In this document: piece by piece, positions 24,579-34,313 of the stretch
Layout of the letters: each line of letters begins with the position of its first letter
Numbering within the stretch: position 1 is the stretch's first letter
From: Pseudomonadota bacterium
Lineage (GTDB): Bacteria > Pseudomonadota > Gammaproteobacteria > Halothiobacillales > Halothiobacillaceae
NCBI GenBank assembly: GCA_021795795.1
Contig: JAJYPA010000002.1
Span: 1-64,000 of the forward strand
Direction of reading: 5' to 3'
DNA: 64,000 bases
Position numbers and translations under genes: made by a program
Notes under the pieces: generated by a model
The model's database searches: none
What the model saw: only the letters and a program-made list of their open reading frames with translations
Told to the model about the DNA's origin: nothing

Positions 24579-25817
24579 ATGGCAATTGCAGCGACCGCAA
24601 AGAAGAAACCCAAGGACGAGAAAACGATTTTTGTTTACGACTCGAAAAACAAGGATGGAAAACTCGTCAAAGGCGAAATGAGTGCACTCAATGAGATGGT
24701 TGTGCGAGCCGAGGTACGGCGACTGGGCTTGACTGTCATCAGGGTCAGGAAAAAGCCCAAACCCTTATTCAGTAACAAAGGGACTATCAACGCAAGGGAC
24801 ATTGCTGTTCTTGCACGACAGCTCGCCACCATGATGACTGCCGGCCTACCCATTGTCCAAGCACTGGACATCATGGCGCAAAGTGCTGAAAAAGTATCTA
24901 TGAGGGAATTGATTTTCACCGTTAAAAATGATGTGGAAAGTGGTTTGACCTTGGCCGATGCCATGGATAAACACAGGAAGTATTTCGACGAGTTATTTGT
25001 TAACTTGGTGCGCGCAGGTGAAGATTCTGGCTCACTTGAACTCGTTCTTGACCGCATCGCGGTGTATAAGGAGAAGAGCGAAAGTCTTAAGGGGAAAATC
25101 AAGAAAGCGCTGTTCTACCCCATTGCAGTCGTGGTTGTAGCCTTTATCGTAACGGCCATTCTTCTGATATTCGTAATCCCACAGTTCAAGGAACTATTCG
25201 ATGGGTTTGGTGCCAGTTTGCCGGCCTTTACCCTATTCGTCATTGGTCTTTCAGAGGCTTTTCAGAAACACTGGATGTGGATTTTCGGCAGTATTGGTCT
25301 GGCCATCTTCCTGTTCGTTTACGTCAAGCGTCGCTCGGATCGTTTCAACCACTTTCTCGACATGCTGATTTTAAAGGTCCCGATTTTTGGCCCATTAACC
25401 GAAAAGGCAGCCATCGCCCGTTTTGCGCGTACTCTGGGCACGATGTTCTCGGCCGGGGTGCCCTTGGTTGAAGCCATGGAACCGACAGCGGGATCGACCG
25501 GTAATGCCATCTTCAAGGACGCCGTCATGAACATGCGCGACATCATCGCAGCCGGTTCACCACTCAAAGTGGCGATGCAGCAATCCAAGCTATTCCCTGT
25601 GATGGTCGTGCAGATGGTCGCCATTGGTGAAGAAACCGGTGCTTTGGATACCATGCTCGGTAAGGTTGCCGATATGTATGAGGAAGAAGTCGACAATATG
25701 GTAGACGCCATGTCCAGCCTGCTTGAACCCATGATCATGGTGTTTCTTGGCGTAGTGGTGGGTGGTCTGGTTATTGCCATGTACCTGCCGATCTTCAAAC
25801 TGGGTTCTGTGGTTTAA
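24579..25817 (+). CDS. pilC: Type IV pilus inner-membrane platform protein PilC
   Basis: The product has 412 residues and starts 11 bp after pilB with GGGAGAG upstream. Two GspF domains are seen (about 75-200 and 278-400), each with the pattern LARQLATMMTAGLPIVQALDIMA and FARTLGTMFSAGVPLVEAMEP. Membrane helices are near 180-205, 220-250 and at the C-terminus (IMVFLGVVVGGLVIAMYLPIF). PilC is the rotating platform acted on by PilB and PilT for pilin insertion or removal. No pilin genes are in the window. Confidence 0.96.
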   Translation: MAIAATAKKKPKDEKTIFVYDSKNKDGKLVKGEMSALNEMVVRAEVRRLGLTVIRVRKKPKPLFSNKGTINARDIAVLARQLATMMTAGLPIVQALDIMAQSAEKVSMRELIFTVKNDVESGLTLADAMDKHRKYFDELFVNLVRAGEDSGSLELVLDRIAVYKEKSESLKGKIKKALFYPIAVVVVAFIVTAILLIFVIPQFKELFDGFGASLPAFTLFVIGLSEAFQKHWMWIFGSIGLAIFLFVYVKRRSDRFNHFLDMLILKVPIFGPLTEKAAIARFARTLGTMFSAGVPLVEAMEPTAGSTGNAIFKDAVMNMRDIIAAGSPLKVAMQQSKLFPVMVVQMVAIGEETGALDTMLGKVADMYEEEVDNMVDAMSSLLEPMIMVFLGVVVGGLVIAMYLPIFKLGSVV

Positions 25818-25850
25818 ATCACTCAACACCACTTCTGGAAAGGCACGATA

Positions 25851-26735
25851 ATGATCAACACATGGGTCGGTTTATTTAATGAGTCACCGATTCTGTGGTT
25901 GTCTGTTGCTTTAATACTGGGCCTGCTGGTCGGTAGCTTCCTCAATGTCGTTATACATCGCCTACCCATTATGTTGGAGCAAGGCTGGCGGCGCGACTGC
26001 CAGGAACTGCTGGAAATTGCCCCGTCTTCAAGCCCAGAAGTCTACAACCTGATCACGCCACGCTCGGCTTGTCCTCACTGCCATGCGCCAATCAAGGCGT
26101 GGCAGAACATCCCGATCATCAGTTGGCTGTGGCTGCGCGGCAAGTGCGCGCATTGCCAGCATGGAATCAGCATCCAATATCCGCTGATCGAACTGACAAG
26201 TGGCCTGCTTACCCTCTTGGCCGCGTGGTATTTCGGTGTATCTGAGACGGCGGTTGTTGTTTGGTTTTTCAGTTGGATTTTGCTTGCCGCTGCCATTATC
26301 GACCTGAAAACAACCCTGCTACCGGATAACCTGACCCTGCCTTTGATGTGGCTGGGCATACTGCTGGCCTTGACCGGGTTTGGCACGACAGTGACACTGG
26401 AGAACGCAGTACTCGGTGCGATGGCCGGCTACCTCGCGCTTTGGAGCATTTACTGGCTATTCAAGCTAATCACCGGACGCGAAGGCATGGGCTATGGTGA
26501 TTTCAAGCTACTCGCCGCGCTCGGTGCATGGTTAGGCTGGCAACAACTGCCGATGGTCCTTCTGCTTTCTGCTGGCGTGGGCGCCGTTGTCGGCATCGGC
26601 ATGATTCTGTTCCTCAAGCACGACAAGCGGATACCCATTCCCTTTGGCCCGTACTTGGCAGGCGCCGGTTTGCTTGCTTACTATTTTGGCGACACACTGT
26701 TCCAAATGGTTTTTGGCATGCCCGGTACGTACTAG
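25851..26735 (+). CDS. pilD: Type IV prepilin peptidase/N-methyltransferase PilD
   Basis: The product has 294 residues. The N-terminal cytoplasmic zinc domain has two CxxC pairs, CPHC and CAHC, about 25 residues apart. The GxGD-type aspartyl protease residues are in AAIIDLKTTLLPDNL and GREGMGYGDFKLLAALGAWLGW. Several membrane helices follow. PilD cleaves prepilin leaders and methylates the new N-terminus. It is third in pilBCD and is followed by coaE, the order common in pseudomonads and relatives. Confidence 0.95.
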   Translation: MINTWVGLFNESPILWLSVALILGLLVGSFLNVVIHRLPIMLEQGWRRDCQELLEIAPSSSPEVYNLITPRSACPHCHAPIKAWQNIPIISWLWLRGKCAHCQHGISIQYPLIELTSGLLTLLAAWYFGVSETAVVVWFFSWILLAAAIIDLKTTLLPDNLTLPLMWLGILLALTGFGTTVTLENAVLGAMAGYLALWSIYWLFKLITGREGMGYGDFKLLAALGAWLGWQQLPMVLLLSAGVGAVVGIGMILFLKHDKRIPIPFGPYLAGAGLLAYYFGDTLFQMVFGMPGTY

Positions 26736-26776
26736 TCGACAGGCTGCAAGACGGGAATTAATAGGTACTGCGTTTC

Positions 26777-27406
26777 ATGGCCTTGTTTGTGGGATTAACC
26801 GGCGGCATTGCCTGCGGCAAATCAACCGTGGCCCGGTTTCTGTCTGCCCGGAATATTCCGGTCATTGATACTGACCTCATCAGCCGGGAGTTGGTTGAAC
26901 CCGGTCAACCCTGCCTCGATGAGCTATACCGCCACTTTGGCCCACAAATCCTCAACGAGGACGGCCATCTCAATCGAAAGGCAATGCGGGAGAAAATCTT
27001 TTCTGATCCATCCGCTCGCGCTGTTCTTGAAACCATTTTGCATCCGCAAATCCGCCGACTGGCCAAGGAGCGTGCAGAGCAATCGGCCACGCAAGCGCCT
27101 TATGTTCTGGTTGTCGTTCCCCTGTTGGCCGACCCCAAGGTTCGACCCCACTATCAGTGGTTGGACTTCGTCTTGGGTGTGCGGGCCACACCATCGATTC
27201 AGAAAGCCCGTTTGCTCGAACGTCCGGGTATCGACCCGGCATTGGCCGACCAGATGATCGCGGCACAAAGCTCGGATCGTGAACGTGACGCCGTCGTGAA
27301 CGAATGGATCATAAACACAGGAGACTTAACGGCCTTGGCTCGTCAAGTCGACCGGTGTCATCACAAGCTCCTTGCGCTGGCAGCGGAACGGGCGCCTTCT
27401 GAATAG
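26777..27406 (+). CDS. coaE: Dephospho-CoA kinase
   Basis: The product has 209 residues. The P-loop GLTGGIACGKSTVARFL is at the N-terminus, followed by VIDTDLISRELVEPG with the substrate-binding Asp-Thr-Asp, and the lid region KARLLERPGIDPALADQMIAAQ. ViVVPLLAD is the LLfE-like strand. The enzyme phosphorylates dephospho-CoA to CoA, the last step of CoA synthesis. It is convergent with the YgfX-like gene, with only 2 bp between their stops. Confidence 0.93.
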   Translation: MALFVGLTGGIACGKSTVARFLSARNIPVIDTDLISRELVEPGQPCLDELYRHFGPQILNEDGHLNRKAMREKIFSDPSARAVLETILHPQIRRLAKERAEQSATQAPYVLVVVPLLADPKVRPHYQWLDFVLGVRATPSIQKARLLERPGIDPALADQMIAAQSSDRERDAVVNEWIINTGDLTALARQVDRCHHKLLALAAERAPSE

Positions 27407-27408
27407 AC

Positions 27409-27849
27409 TCAACCCGATCCCGAACGAACCTGCTCAAAACGCAACCAGCGTTGCAACTGCCACCAAGCCGTATCCCCTACGCGGCGACGGGTTATCCATA
27501 TCGGGAAATATCCTTCGTGGTGTTTCAGTACCAGACCAACAAGCTGGGGCCCCGTCCATAACCAGGTGACATCACCCTCCAGCAGTCGGCCCGTTCCATC
27601 AAGCCAACGAGCGCTCTGCCCGCTCAACGCCAAATGCCCCGTCCCGAAAAAGGCAGCGGGCTTCCGGCTGGCGAAACGGTATAACAAAAGCCCTGACACC
27701 AAAGCCAGGCCAAGCGATACAAGCAGCGGCAAATGCGCAGCGACACCGCACAGCCCTGCCGCTACGGCCGCCAGTCCATGCATTCCCCACCAGCAATACT
27801 CAAGCCATGCATCATGCTGTAACTCTGCCGACCAGGCTTCGCGATACAT
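27409..27849 (-). CDS. Two-helix membrane protein, possibly YgfX-like
   Basis: The product has 146 residues. A short polar N-terminus precedes two close hydrophobic segments (about 22-60: MHGLAAVAAGLCGVAAHLPLL, SLGLALVSGLLLYRF), then a soluble domain with many Trp (WLDGTGRLLEGDVTWLWT, YFPIWITRRRVGDTAWWQLQRWLRF). The layout resembles YgfX/CptA proteins, found downstream of sdhE, but the adjacent gene is not clearly sdhE. The C-terminal WWQLQRWLR pattern is typical of that family. Function here is uncertain. Confidence 0.5.
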   Translation of the reverse strand: MYREAWSAELQHDAWLEYCWWGMHGLAAVAAGLCGVAAHLPLLVSLGLALVSGLLLYRFASRKPAAFFGTGHLALSGQSARWLDGTGRLLEGDVTWLWTGPQLVGLVLKHHEGYFPIWITRRRVGDTAWWQLQRWLRFEQVRSGSG

Positions 27850-27871
27850 CCTGTTTCAACTATATCCGGAA

Positions 27872-28168
27872 TTACCGAGGATAAACCGTGTCGGCACTCT
27901 GATATTTCTGCAGAAAAGCCTCCAAAAATTCGACAACTGCCTGCTCATTCTCAAGAAATGTCATCAGCTCTTCGTCATCACGATCTTCGGACTCGAGATC
28001 GTCCATACCGTGCTGCAGAATCAACATCCACATCACGTCCTCTTCGTCGGTGATGCCGTAATTGGCCAGCAGCCAATCATATTCCTGAGCTTCGCCATCG
28101 AACCCTTCCTCGCCCCAAACCACATCCATTCGTTCGAATATGGCATTGATCAACTCTACTTTATTCAC
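27872..28168 (-). CDS. Small acidic protein of unknown function
   Basis: The product has 98 residues from a GTG that follows GAGG by about 8 bases. A TTG-initiated extension to 28210 is also open but unsupported. The sequence is strongly acidic and helical (VELINAIFERMDVVWGEE, YGITDEEDVMWMLILQHG, LESEDRDDEELMTFLENEQ). It has no signal, no membrane segment and no motif I recognise. Position beside the YgfX-like gene would suit an SdhE/CptB-type partner, but the SdhE RGMxE motif is absent. Co-transcription with the downstream gene is likely (22 bp gap). Confidence 0.55.
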   Translation of the reverse strand: MNKVELINAIFERMDVVWGEEGFDGEAQEYDWLLANYGITDEEDVMWMLILQHGMDDLESEDRDDEELMTFLENEQAVVEFLEAFLQKYQSADTVYPR

Positions 28169-28238
28169 TGGCAAATCCTCGTCCGAATGGTGTGGAGGAT
28201 CATTATGCAACAGACATAAACAGTGCGCGGTGAAACAG

Positions 28239-29900
28239 TTACGCGTGACTGTTTTCAGAACCCAATTTGGCCAAGCGATAACGGAATTGACGCGCAGTCA
28301 TCCCCAGTAGACGTGCAGCTTGAGCTTGGTTACCGGAAGACTTGCTCATGGCATTACGGATATTTTCGCCTTCATGTTCGCAGACCCGCATATAACTGCG
28401 TTTACCACGATTAACGCGAGTTGACGACGATCCTGAGAGCTGGGCGCCCTGTGGAGAATCATACACTCGCCCTGTAGCCATAGGTTCTAATAATGCAGCA
28501 GCATCCAACCTGGCATCATCGAGCTGTACCGTTTGATACATGCTCCTCTCCATGTCCAAAATATGCTTGATTTGTTCAACATTGATCAATTGCCCATTCG
28601 CCTTAAGCACAGCCCGTTCAACAACATTCTGAAGCTGGCGGATATTACCCGGCCAACTGTAAGACATCAGTTCATCATGGACACCTTGGGTAAAGCTGAC
28701 ACTACGGTCATAAAGCTGGGCATAGTGATTGAGGAAATACTGAGCCAGACGGGTAATATCCTCCTGTCGCTTCCTGAGTGGAGGCAGATAGACGGGAATA
28801 ACGTTGATCCGATAATACAGATCCAATCGGAAGCGCCCTTCCTGCAGCGCTGCCGCCAGATTGACATGGGTAGCCGTGATCAGCCTGAAATTGACAAGTT
28901 GCGGCCGATCACTACCGATCGGCTGAACCTGCTTGTCCTGAAGGACACGCAACAACTTAGCCTGGAGATCGAGCGGCATGTCCCCGATTTCGTCCAGAAA
29001 CAGAGTGCCTTCGTGTGCCTGCTCGATCTTTCCCTTTTGCCGACGGTAGGCGCCGGTAAAACTGCCCTTTTCGTGACCGAAAAGTTCCGACTCAAGTAAG
29101 GCTTCGGGTATCGAAGCACAATTGATGCAAATAAACGGTTTATCCCGCCGCTGGCTTTCCCGGTGAGCCATTCGTGCAAACATCTCTTTGCCCGTGCCAG
29201 ACTCTCCAAGAAGCATGATCGGCGCTTCGCTGTTCTTGACCTGATCAATTTCTTTGACCGCCGACAACAGGGCATGACTTGAACCAATGATGTTGTTCGT
29301 CTCGCACATGTGAATATAGCGACCGCCATCATGATCGAGTTGTGAGGGCAGGAAACTTACCTGTTGCGCCCGTTGACGCATATTCACCAACACGGGGCCA
29401 ATCATGCTGGAAATAATTCTCAGCAAATCGACGTCTTCCGAATAGGATCGCCTTGGATTGGCGCGGCGTTGAACGGACAGCACGCCGACTACCCGGCCAT
29501 CGATAATGATCGGCACGCAAATAAAACCGATCCGGCTCAAGCTGCCCTCCACTGGTTCGGCTATACGCTCAATGAAGATCGACTCATCCAACACATCGGT
29601 TACCAGAGAAACCTGGCCTGTACGCCACACAAACCCAGTTAGTCCCTGATTAAATGGCACTGTATATTTACCCGATGCAATCTGCTCTTCAGGCAGCCCA
29701 TAACTGTAGGCGACCTCCAGCACTCGAAGGGAGTAATTCGGCAACATTACCCTGCCATAGTAGAGGTTGGACCAGCGCGAAAGCAGACTCAACACACTTC
29801 TGATTTTGTAACCTGACGATGCGGTTGATTTGCTCGTGAGCCGGGAAACCTCAAGCAATAGTGCAGAATTGATTTCCCGCGTACCTGTGATTTCTTTCAT
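28239..29900 (-). CDS. NifA-like sigma-54-dependent activator
   Basis: The product has 553 residues from MKEITGTREINS, with GAGG upstream; in-frame ATG further up is less likely. An N-terminal GAF domain (about 20-170) is followed by the AAA+ sigma-54 activator domain: GESGTGKEMFA, the L1 loop GSFTGA (Ser instead of Ala), LFLDEIGDMPL, and R-finger region RFRLDLYYRINVIPVYLPPLR. The C-terminal Fis-type HTH NQAQAARLLGMTARQFRYRL matches NifA/VnfA. No nitrogenase genes are in the window. The urtA/fmdA region carries sigma-54 promoters and a TGT-N10-ACA site, its likely target. The Cys-rich linker of oxygen-sensitive NifA is absent. Confidence 0.83.
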   Translation of the reverse strand: MKEITGTREINSALLLEVSRLTSKSTASSGYKIRSVLSLLSRWSNLYYGRVMLPNYSLRVLEVAYSYGLPEEQIASGKYTVPFNQGLTGFVWRTGQVSLVTDVLDESIFIERIAEPVEGSLSRIGFICVPIIIDGRVVGVLSVQRRANPRRSYSEDVDLLRIISSMIGPVLVNMRQRAQQVSFLPSQLDHDGGRYIHMCETNNIIGSSHALLSAVKEIDQVKNSEAPIMLLGESGTGKEMFARMAHRESQRRDKPFICINCASIPEALLESELFGHEKGSFTGAYRRQKGKIEQAHEGTLFLDEIGDMPLDLQAKLLRVLQDKQVQPIGSDRPQLVNFRLITATHVNLAAALQEGRFRLDLYYRINVIPVYLPPLRKRQEDITRLAQYFLNHYAQLYDRSVSFTQGVHDELMSYSWPGNIRQLQNVVERAVLKANGQLINVEQIKHILDMERSMYQTVQLDDARLDAAALLEPMATGRVYDSPQGAQLSGSSSTRVNRGKRSYMRVCEHEGENIRNAMSKSSGNQAQAARLLGMTARQFRYRLAKLGSENSHA

Positions 29901-30081
29901 AACATCCTCATCTGTTTCATGACATCCGGGAAATTTCCAGCGGGTACTCAATTGCCTTGACTGGTGATAAAGTTCTAGGCAAAACTTAACCTGTTAATTA
30001 AGCGTTATTAAACAGACTAGACAGCGAATCAATAACCAAAAAAATAATTTACTTAAATATCTAAATTACAATCACCCTTGA

Positions 30082-30233
30082 GGAAGCTCTAAATAATTCC
30101 ACCCTGGAATTTTCAGAGATCGAAAATCAAAAAATTCGATTTTTTGATTTTCTTCATGAACAATCACGTGTGTGATCACTCATAGCAGCACATCCTTGTG
30201 CCGCGCGGAACCTACGATTAAATCAGTGTTTCC
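30082..30233 (+). repeat. MITE-like element, family 1, copy B (152 bp)
   Basis: Begins GGAAGCTCTAAATAATTCC and ends ATTAAATCAGTGTTTCC, flanked by TTGA (30078-30081) and TTAA (30234-30237). It has the same length and hairpin order as copy A (873-1024), including GAAAATCAAAAAA-type and CAATCACG..TGTGATC hairpins. Ends match the IS5-type element at 16051. It lies in the NifA-like gene's upstream gap. Confidence 0.75.
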
Positions 30234-30324
30234 TTAAACACCTAGAAAATGATTCCGCAGCAAGACGCGATCGCCATGCAACTTTAATAACAAGACTACC
30301 TACCCCCCTCAGTTACTGATATAC

Positions 30325-30348
30325 GTCATACAACGGATACGGTATGAC
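30325..30348. promoter_or_regulatory. Inverted repeat GTCATAC-N10-GTATGAC
   Basis: Perfect 7-bp arms (30325-30331 and 30342-30348), one helical turn plus apart, in the gap between the NifA-like gene and the sensor-kinase operon. It is a plausible dimer-binding operator. The binding protein is unknown. Confidence 0.45.
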
Positions 30349-30416
30349 ACTCATCCAACCCAAACCCATTTATTGGCAGTCAGTTTTATTTCATATAAGA
30401 GATTAGATGCGTGGAC

Positions 30417-30432
30417 TACGTAAAATTACGTA
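30417..30432. promoter_or_regulatory. 7-2-7 heptamer pair TACGTAA-AA-TTACGTA
   Basis: Two inverted TACGTAA heptamers separated by 2 bp, the arrangement bound by NarL-family dimers. It lies about 370 bp upstream of the sensor-kinase gene, whose partner is a NarL-type response regulator. A similar site is at 49049-49064 before fmdA. Autoregulation is an inference. The rest of 30234-30577 shows no gene. Confidence 0.5.
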
Positions 30433-30577
30433 TAGTGGAAGCAGTATATCGTTCGCATGATAGACTGATACTTTATGGCTAAACGGTTATCCATTCGGAT
30501 GGACAATTCGAATCATTTAGACACCGGGAATAATCACAAACAAGGTGATTAACGGCAAAAGACAGTAGATCAATACT

Positions 30578-30734
30578 GGGCACCTCGAAAAACCTTTCAA
30601 GGTGCCCGTGCATCACAGGGATGCGGCAGTCAAATCAATCGCTTACGCGATTGAAAATAGCTTAAGTTCGTTGCGGGTCTCCCGCGACGAACGTCCTTGA
30701 AAAATTCCATGGAAGGAGTTTTTCAAGGTTTCCT
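30578..30734. repeat. MITE-like element, family 2, copy 2 (157 bp)
   Basis: Left end GGGCACCTCGAAAAACC. The right end, reverse-complemented, reads GGAAACCTTGAAAAACTCC, an imperfect match. Inside are hairpins GCATC-ACAGG-GATGC, CAATCGC-TTA-GCGATTG and GTTCGTTGCGGG..CCCGCGACGAAC. It ends 54 bp before the kinase ATG, so it forms part of that operon's leader. Related to 20987-21171 and to the repeats at 54493-54650. Confidence 0.6.
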
Positions 30735-30788
30735 ACTTGTATGACAATCATAATTCACACGCGCTTGTCAGCTCAAAGCGAGAACTCC

Positions 30789-33700
30789 ATGAAGAAGCTG
30801 CGCCGGATTCCGAGCCTAGATGCCGTCCCGCCACGACAGGTCAAGAAAATCCGGCGGGACTACAAGTCATGGGTTGCCAATGAAACCCTTGAAGACTACG
30901 CGCTCAGGTACACGGCGCGCGAATTTCGCAAATGGTCTGTGTTCCGTGTTGCCAACACTGCGCTAGGCGCTATTTCCTTTCTGGCACTGGAAGCCATCGG
31001 TGCGGCGCTGACCGTGGAATATGGATTTATCAATACATTCTGGGCCTGCCTTGCCGCCTCGATCCTGATGTTTCTGACCAGTCTGCCGATTGCACACTAT
31101 GGCGCAAAATACAACCTCGATATGGATCTGCTCACGCGTGGGGCTGGTTTCGGCTATATCGGTTCCACCATCACGTCACTGATCTACGCGTCATTCACCT
31201 TCATCTTCTTTGCCATTGAAGCTGCCATCATGGCGCAAGCGCTAAACCTGTATCTGGGCCTACCGATGACGCCCTCGTATCTGTTCAGCGCCTTGATTGT
31301 CCTGCCATTGGTCGGTTACGGCATCACATTGATCAGCCGACTGCAGATGTGGACCCAACCCATTTGGCTATTCCTGTTGATCCTGCCCTACATCAGCATC
31401 TTATGGAAAGATCCAACCATTTTCGATCGGCTCTTATCCTTTGGCGGTAATCTCGGGATACCAGAGTTCAATCTTCTGGCATTCGGCGCAGCCACCAGTG
31501 TGGTTCTCGCCCTGATCGCACAGATCGGGGAACAGGTCGACTACCTCCGCTTCATGCCACAAAAAGATGAATCCAATAAGCGCGCATGGAATCTCGGGGT
31601 GCTCTTGGCCGGTCCCGGCTGGATTATTTTAGGTATGTTCAAACTTCTGGCTGGTGGTTTGCTGGCCTATCTCGCGCTCAGCAGCGGGATCAGTCTGGCT
31701 CAAGCCGTTCAACCGGCGGTTTTTTATGAGCTCGGATTCAGTTATGTCTTCAATTCACCAGCAGTCGTGTTGTTTGCGGCAACCCTTTTCGTAGTGATCT
31801 CCCAAGTGAAGATCAATGTCACCAATGCGTATGCGGGTTCGCTTGCGTGGTCGAATTTCTTCGCCCGTCTGACGCACAGCCACCCAGGCCGAATCGTCTG
31901 GCTTATATTCAACGTACTGATTGCCGTAATGCTGATGGAATTCGGGGTTTTCGAGGCGCTGGGAAATGTGCTTGGCATTTACTCGAATGTCGCGATCAGT
32001 TGGGTAGGTGCCATTGTTGCCGACCTGATCATCAACAAGCCACTTGGTCTGAGCCCGCCAGGGATCGAGTTCAAACGCGCCTATCTGTATGACATCAACC
32101 CGGTCGGTACCGGCGCTTTGTTAATTGCCTCGATGCTGTCCATTATTGCATTCAGTGGCTGGTTCGGGCCGTGGGCCGAGGCCTTTTCCGCCTTCATTGC
32201 ATTAGGCAGCGCATTTATCATGGCACCACTGATTGCCTGGCTGACCAAGGGCCGCTATTACATCGCCCGTACACCCGACCAAATGGGCGATAAGAAGAAA
32301 CTGCGTTGCGTTGTCTGCGAGAACGACTACGAAACAGAAGACATGGCGATGTGCCCGGCCTATCGGGGAACCATCTGTTCACTTTGCTGCACTCTGGACG
32401 CGCGTTGCCACGATATGTGTCGGCCCAAGGCCGGATTACTGGAACAGTTCATCGCCATGCTGAACCGCCTTCTGCCCAAGACCCTCGCAAAGCATGTCAA
32501 CACCCGCATTGGCTATTACCTGCTCCTGATTCTGATTTCAGGTGTGGCTCTGGCTATAACCTTGTTCTTTTTCTACTTGCAGCAACTCAATAGTATGCCC
32601 CCAGCCGATCTGGAGATTTTCCGGACGCTGCTGATCAAGCTTTTTGTCGCCATTTTCGCGCTGATCACCATTGGCGGCTGGTGGCTGGCGCTCACCGTGG
32701 AAAGTCGATACGTCGCGCAGGACGAGTCCAATCGACAGACCCATCTGCTGATGAACGAAATCGAGGCCCACTTGAAAACCGATGTGCAATTACAGAAAGC
32801 CATCAAGGCAGCGGAGAGCGCAAACCAGGCTAAAAGCCGCTACATGGCAGGGATCAGCCACGAACTTCGCACCCCGCTGAACTGTATTCTGGGTTACGCC
32901 CAGATCGTTGAACACGATCCCGCAGTACCGCTGCAACGCCGCGAAGAGATGAAGGTTATCCGCCGCAGTGGAGAGCACCTGATTTCACTGATCAATGGCC
33001 TGCTGGATATGGCAAAAATCGAAGCAGGAAAACTGACCATTGAACCCGAAGAGGTGCATTTCCCGCAGTTTGTCGCCCAATTGGCGGACATGTTTCGGCT
33101 ACAGGCTCAGGAGAAGCACATCCAGTTCAACTTCGACGTAGCGGACGAATTACCACCCGTGGTGCGCGTCGACAAGAAACGACTGGGGCAAATCCTCATC
33201 AATATTCTGGGCAACGCAATCAAGTTCACTGAACAAGGGCATGTGACTTTCCGGATTTCATACCGCAGCGAGTTGGCACGCTTTGAAATCGAGGACACGG
33301 GAATCGGCATTGCAGAAAGTGATCGCAAGCGGATTTTCCTTCCCTTCGAACGCGGCAGCAATGCAACTGGCAATGCCGCCAGCGCAGGTCTGGGCCTAAC
33401 GATCGCCAGTATGTTGGCCACCCTGATGGGTGGCGAGTTGACAGTACATGAGCGCGAGGGCGGCGGCAGCCGATTCCAGTTGCGCCTGTTACTCACTGCC
33501 GTACGCAATCCCCGCCCTCAACCCATGGATACACCCGCCAATATATTGGGTTACCGCGGTCCGCAGATGCGCATACTCCTCGTCGACGATCAAGCAAGCG
33601 ATCGGGAGTTTCTGCACAGCGTACTCTCGGCGCTCGGATTCGGCGTGATTCAGGCCGAATCGGGCATTGCCGCCCTGCGTCAGGCCGCAGCACATCAGCC

Positions 33701-34313
33701 GGATCTGATCATCTTGGACATCAACATGGCGGATATCGATGGCTGGGAAACCGCCCGACTGATGCGCGCCAACGGTATTTCCATGGCACCGATTCTGATC
33801 GTCTCCGCCGACGTCCTCGACCGGGGCAAACCGAACATGGAAGACATCGGCATCGACGATTTCATTGCCAAACCCGTCGACATCGGTATATTGCTCCAGC
33901 GCATCCACGACAAGCTACAACTCAACTGGATCACGAGTACCCAGGAGCAGATTGCCGCCCAAACACCGGCTTCTGAGCAACAGCGAGTTGCCCACCCCCA
34001 TTCGGAAGTACGCCCCGCGCTTGCGACAAACGTAGAACGTGCGGTGCCAGAATCAAACGTTGATGCGGAACCACAAAACGGCGTCCAAACCCGTGTAAGC
34101 GACCTGCCAGATGCGGAAGCACTCAAAACCCTGCTAGATCTGGGCGCTATGGGGTATGTACGCGGTATCCTCGAAAAACTCGACGAGTTGGAACAATTGC
34201 GCCCAGATCTAGCAGAGATGGTCCACCAGTTGCGCACATCCGTTCAACAATTCCACCTCGGTGAGTACATGCGTCTACTCAAACAATTGGAAGCCAAGCA
34301 TGAACATACATAA
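30789..34313 (+). CDS. NCS1-transporter/hybrid histidine kinase fusion
   Basis: The product has 1174 residues from MKKLRRIPSLDA; an ATG at 30741 is possible. Residues about 25-500 form a 12-helix NCS1 (nucleobase:cation symporter-1) domain. A Cys cluster (about 505-548: CVVC, CPAYRGTICSLCC, CHDMC) follows, then two membrane helices, a HisKA domain with phospho-acceptor His near 692 (GISHELRTPLNCILGY), an HATPase domain (about 800-905) and a receiver domain with LDINMAD near 976. It should couple sensing or uptake of an NCS1-type substrate (uracil, hydantoin, allantoin or amide class) to phosphorylation of the next gene's product, with which it overlaps by 14 bp. Confidence 0.9.
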   Translation: MKKLRRIPSLDAVPPRQVKKIRRDYKSWVANETLEDYALRYTAREFRKWSVFRVANTALGAISFLALEAIGAALTVEYGFINTFWACLAASILMFLTSLPIAHYGAKYNLDMDLLTRGAGFGYIGSTITSLIYASFTFIFFAIEAAIMAQALNLYLGLPMTPSYLFSALIVLPLVGYGITLISRLQMWTQPIWLFLLILPYISILWKDPTIFDRLLSFGGNLGIPEFNLLAFGAATSVVLALIAQIGEQVDYLRFMPQKDESNKRAWNLGVLLAGPGWIILGMFKLLAGGLLAYLALSSGISLAQAVQPAVFYELGFSYVFNSPAVVLFAATLFVVISQVKINVTNAYAGSLAWSNFFARLTHSHPGRIVWLIFNVLIAVMLMEFGVFEALGNVLGIYSNVAISWVGAIVADLIINKPLGLSPPGIEFKRAYLYDINPVGTGALLIASMLSIIAFSGWFGPWAEAFSAFIALGSAFIMAPLIAWLTKGRYYIARTPDQMGDKKKLRCVVCENDYETEDMAMCPAYRGTICSLCCTLDARCHDMCRPKAGLLEQFIAMLNRLLPKTLAKHVNTRIGYYLLLILISGVALAITLFFFYLQQLNSMPPADLEIFRTLLIKLFVAIFALITIGGWWLALTVESRYVAQDESNRQTHLLMNEIEAHLKTDVQLQKAIKAAESANQAKSRYMAGISHELRTPLNCILGYAQIVEHDPAVPLQRREEMKVIRRSGEHLISLINGLLDMAKIEAGKLTIEPEEVHFPQFVAQLADMFRLQAQEKHIQFNFDVADELPPVVRVDKKRLGQILINILGNAIKFTEQGHVTFRISYRSELARFEIEDTGIGIAESDRKRIFLPFERGSNATGNAASAGLGLTIASMLATLMGGELTVHEREGGGSRFQLRLLLTAVRNPRPQPMDTPANILGYRGPQMRILLVDDQASDREFLHSVLSALGFGVIQAESGIAALRQAAAHQPDLIILDINMADIDGWETARLMRANGISMAPILIVSADVLDRGKPNMEDIGIDDFIAKPVDIGILLQRIHDKLQLNWITSTQEQIAAQTPASEQQRVAHPHSEVRPALATNVERAVPESNVDAEPQNGVQTRVSDLPDAEALKTLLDLGAMGYVRGILEKLDELEQLRPDLAEMVHQLRTSVQQFHLGEYMRLLKQLEAKHEHT

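Noticed and set aside
28239..29900. Nitrogenase cluster suggested by the NifA-like gene
   Set aside because: No nif, vnf or anf structural genes are in the window; the activator is discussed as a regulator of amide genes instead.
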